From the NCBI GenBank assembly GCA_024640925.1, contig JAHEEB010000253.1, forward strand, positions 1 to 6,475: DNA of 6,475 bases, in the 5' to 3' direction. Below, in pieces: positions 5,949 through 6,475 of this stretch. A program made the position numbers and the translations under genes. Under the pieces are notes generated by a model. The model did no database searches, was not told the DNA's origin, and saw only the letters and a program-made list of their open reading frames with translations. Source of the stretch: Bacteroidota bacterium (GTDB lineage: Bacteria; Bacteroidota; Bacteroidia; Bacteroidales; UBA10428). Each line of letters opens with the position of its first letter. Positions within the stretch are counted from its first letter, which is position 1.

Positions 5949-6475
5949 TCAGCTAATAAAACTAGTTATCCTCTTCGCAATATCAATAGTTTCATTAACA
6001 TTTAAGGTTCCATTGGTTATTAATGCTGAATTACCGTAATAAATTCCCTGTTGCTTACTTTTAATGTCTGGTAGTTTAGATGAATAGCCCAGAGTACTTA
6101 AAGCAAAAACGCTTCTTGCTTTGGCAGTTTTCATCTCCAGAAAGTCGTCAGACGACAGATGAGGATACATCTTAAGGATAGTCTCCTTAAAAGTTGAATG
6201 TATTTGTTCATCAGGAGTTTCAAAAATAGGATCATCCACACTAACATATTTTGGAAGATATATTAGTGATTTATCATCAAAGTTTTTCTTATCAACTAAT
6301 GCAGTCATCTCAATAATTCCTGTAAACGGGATATTATCTTCGGTTATGTTCGTTACATAATACGGAGAAATTGGCTTTTTTAACAATGCAGATGTACAAG
6401 AAACACCCAGATATTTTATTGTCCTGTGTTTTTCTGCTTCTTCTCGAGGCATTTCAGGCCAAATCTTAAGAATGA
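5949..6475 (-). CDS. FAD-dependent, amine-oxidase-like oxidoreductase, C-terminal part (5' end outside window)
   Basis: The frame is open to the right edge without a stop, so the ATG at 6452 is internal (MPREEAEKHR) and not the real start. 174 residues are visible; the full protein would be expected to be about 430-500 residues with an N-terminal Rossmann FAD-binding motif outside the window. Visible parts match the C-terminal half of FAD-dependent oxidoreductases related to protoporphyrinogen oxidase and amine oxidase that sit in polysaccharide gene clusters: IKYLGVSCTSALLKKP at visible residues 19-34, YYVTNIT then PFTGIIEMT at 38-57, LIYLPKYV at 70-77, and a final FAD-contact region GIYYGNSALI followed by NVNETIDIA at 143-166. 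The closing segment corresponds to the Gly-rich stretch that ends this fold. The reaction is not known for this subgroup. Its TGA is 3 bases before the ATG of the methyltransferase segment, so the two are probably co-transcribed. Confidence 0.78.
   Translation of the reverse strand, partial: ILKIWPEMPREEAEKHRTIKYLGVSCTSALLKKPISPYYVTNITEDNIPFTGIIEMTALVDKKNFDDKSLIYLPKYVSVDDPIFETPDEQIHSTFKETILKMYPHLSSDDFLEMKTAKARSVFALSTLGYSSKLPDIKSKQQGIYYGNSALITNGTLNVNETIDIAKRITSFIS

Overview
The window is a single-strand, tightly packed block of six genes, all read on the minus strand (right to left). Both ends are cut by the window. The DNA is strongly A/T-rich with many A/T homopolymers. Gene starts mostly lack a clear Shine-Dalgarno sequence, and neighbouring genes overlap or lie a few bases apart. 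Together with the gene content, this suggests a Bacteroidota-type bacterium and a cell-surface glycan (exopolysaccharide, O-antigen-like or glycolipid) biosynthesis locus. The taxonomic call is an inference only.

Layout in order of transcription: (1) 6475-5949, the C-terminal part of an FAD-dependent, amine-oxidase-like oxidoreductase of the type found in polysaccharide loci. (2) 5945-5062, a SAM-dependent methyltransferase. Its cysteine-containing N-terminal segment is in a different frame from the catalytic domain, and the break sits at a run of eight A (minus strand, 5918-5911). The catalytic domain alone can be read from a TTG at 5832. (3) 5093-4152, a NodB-type (CE4) deacetylase. (4) 4139-1590, a large membrane O-acyltransferase (acyltransferase-3) fused to a C-terminal SGNH-like domain that lacks the usual nucleophile serine. 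(5) 1603-557, a GT2 glycosyltransferase of the dolichyl-phosphate-mannose-synthase/ArnC type with C-terminal membrane helices. (6) 564 to the left edge, the N-terminal third or so of a GT-C (GT39/ArnT-like) membrane glycosyltransferase.

How they may work together (inference): the GT2 enzyme makes a polyprenyl-phosphate-linked sugar. The GT-C enzyme uses that sugar on the outer face of the inner membrane. The deacetylase, methyltransferase and O-acyltransferase decorate the sugar or the glycan. The GT2 + CE4 deacetylase + GT39 combination parallels the ArnC/ArnD/ArnT logic of aminoarabinose transfer, but with extra methyl and acyl decoration.

There are no RNA genes, CRISPR arrays, insertion sequences or convincing terminators in the window. 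No stretch over 300 bases is without a gene. The points most worth a second look are the A8 frameshift in the methyltransferase, the altered SGNH active site and the Arn-like gene combination.
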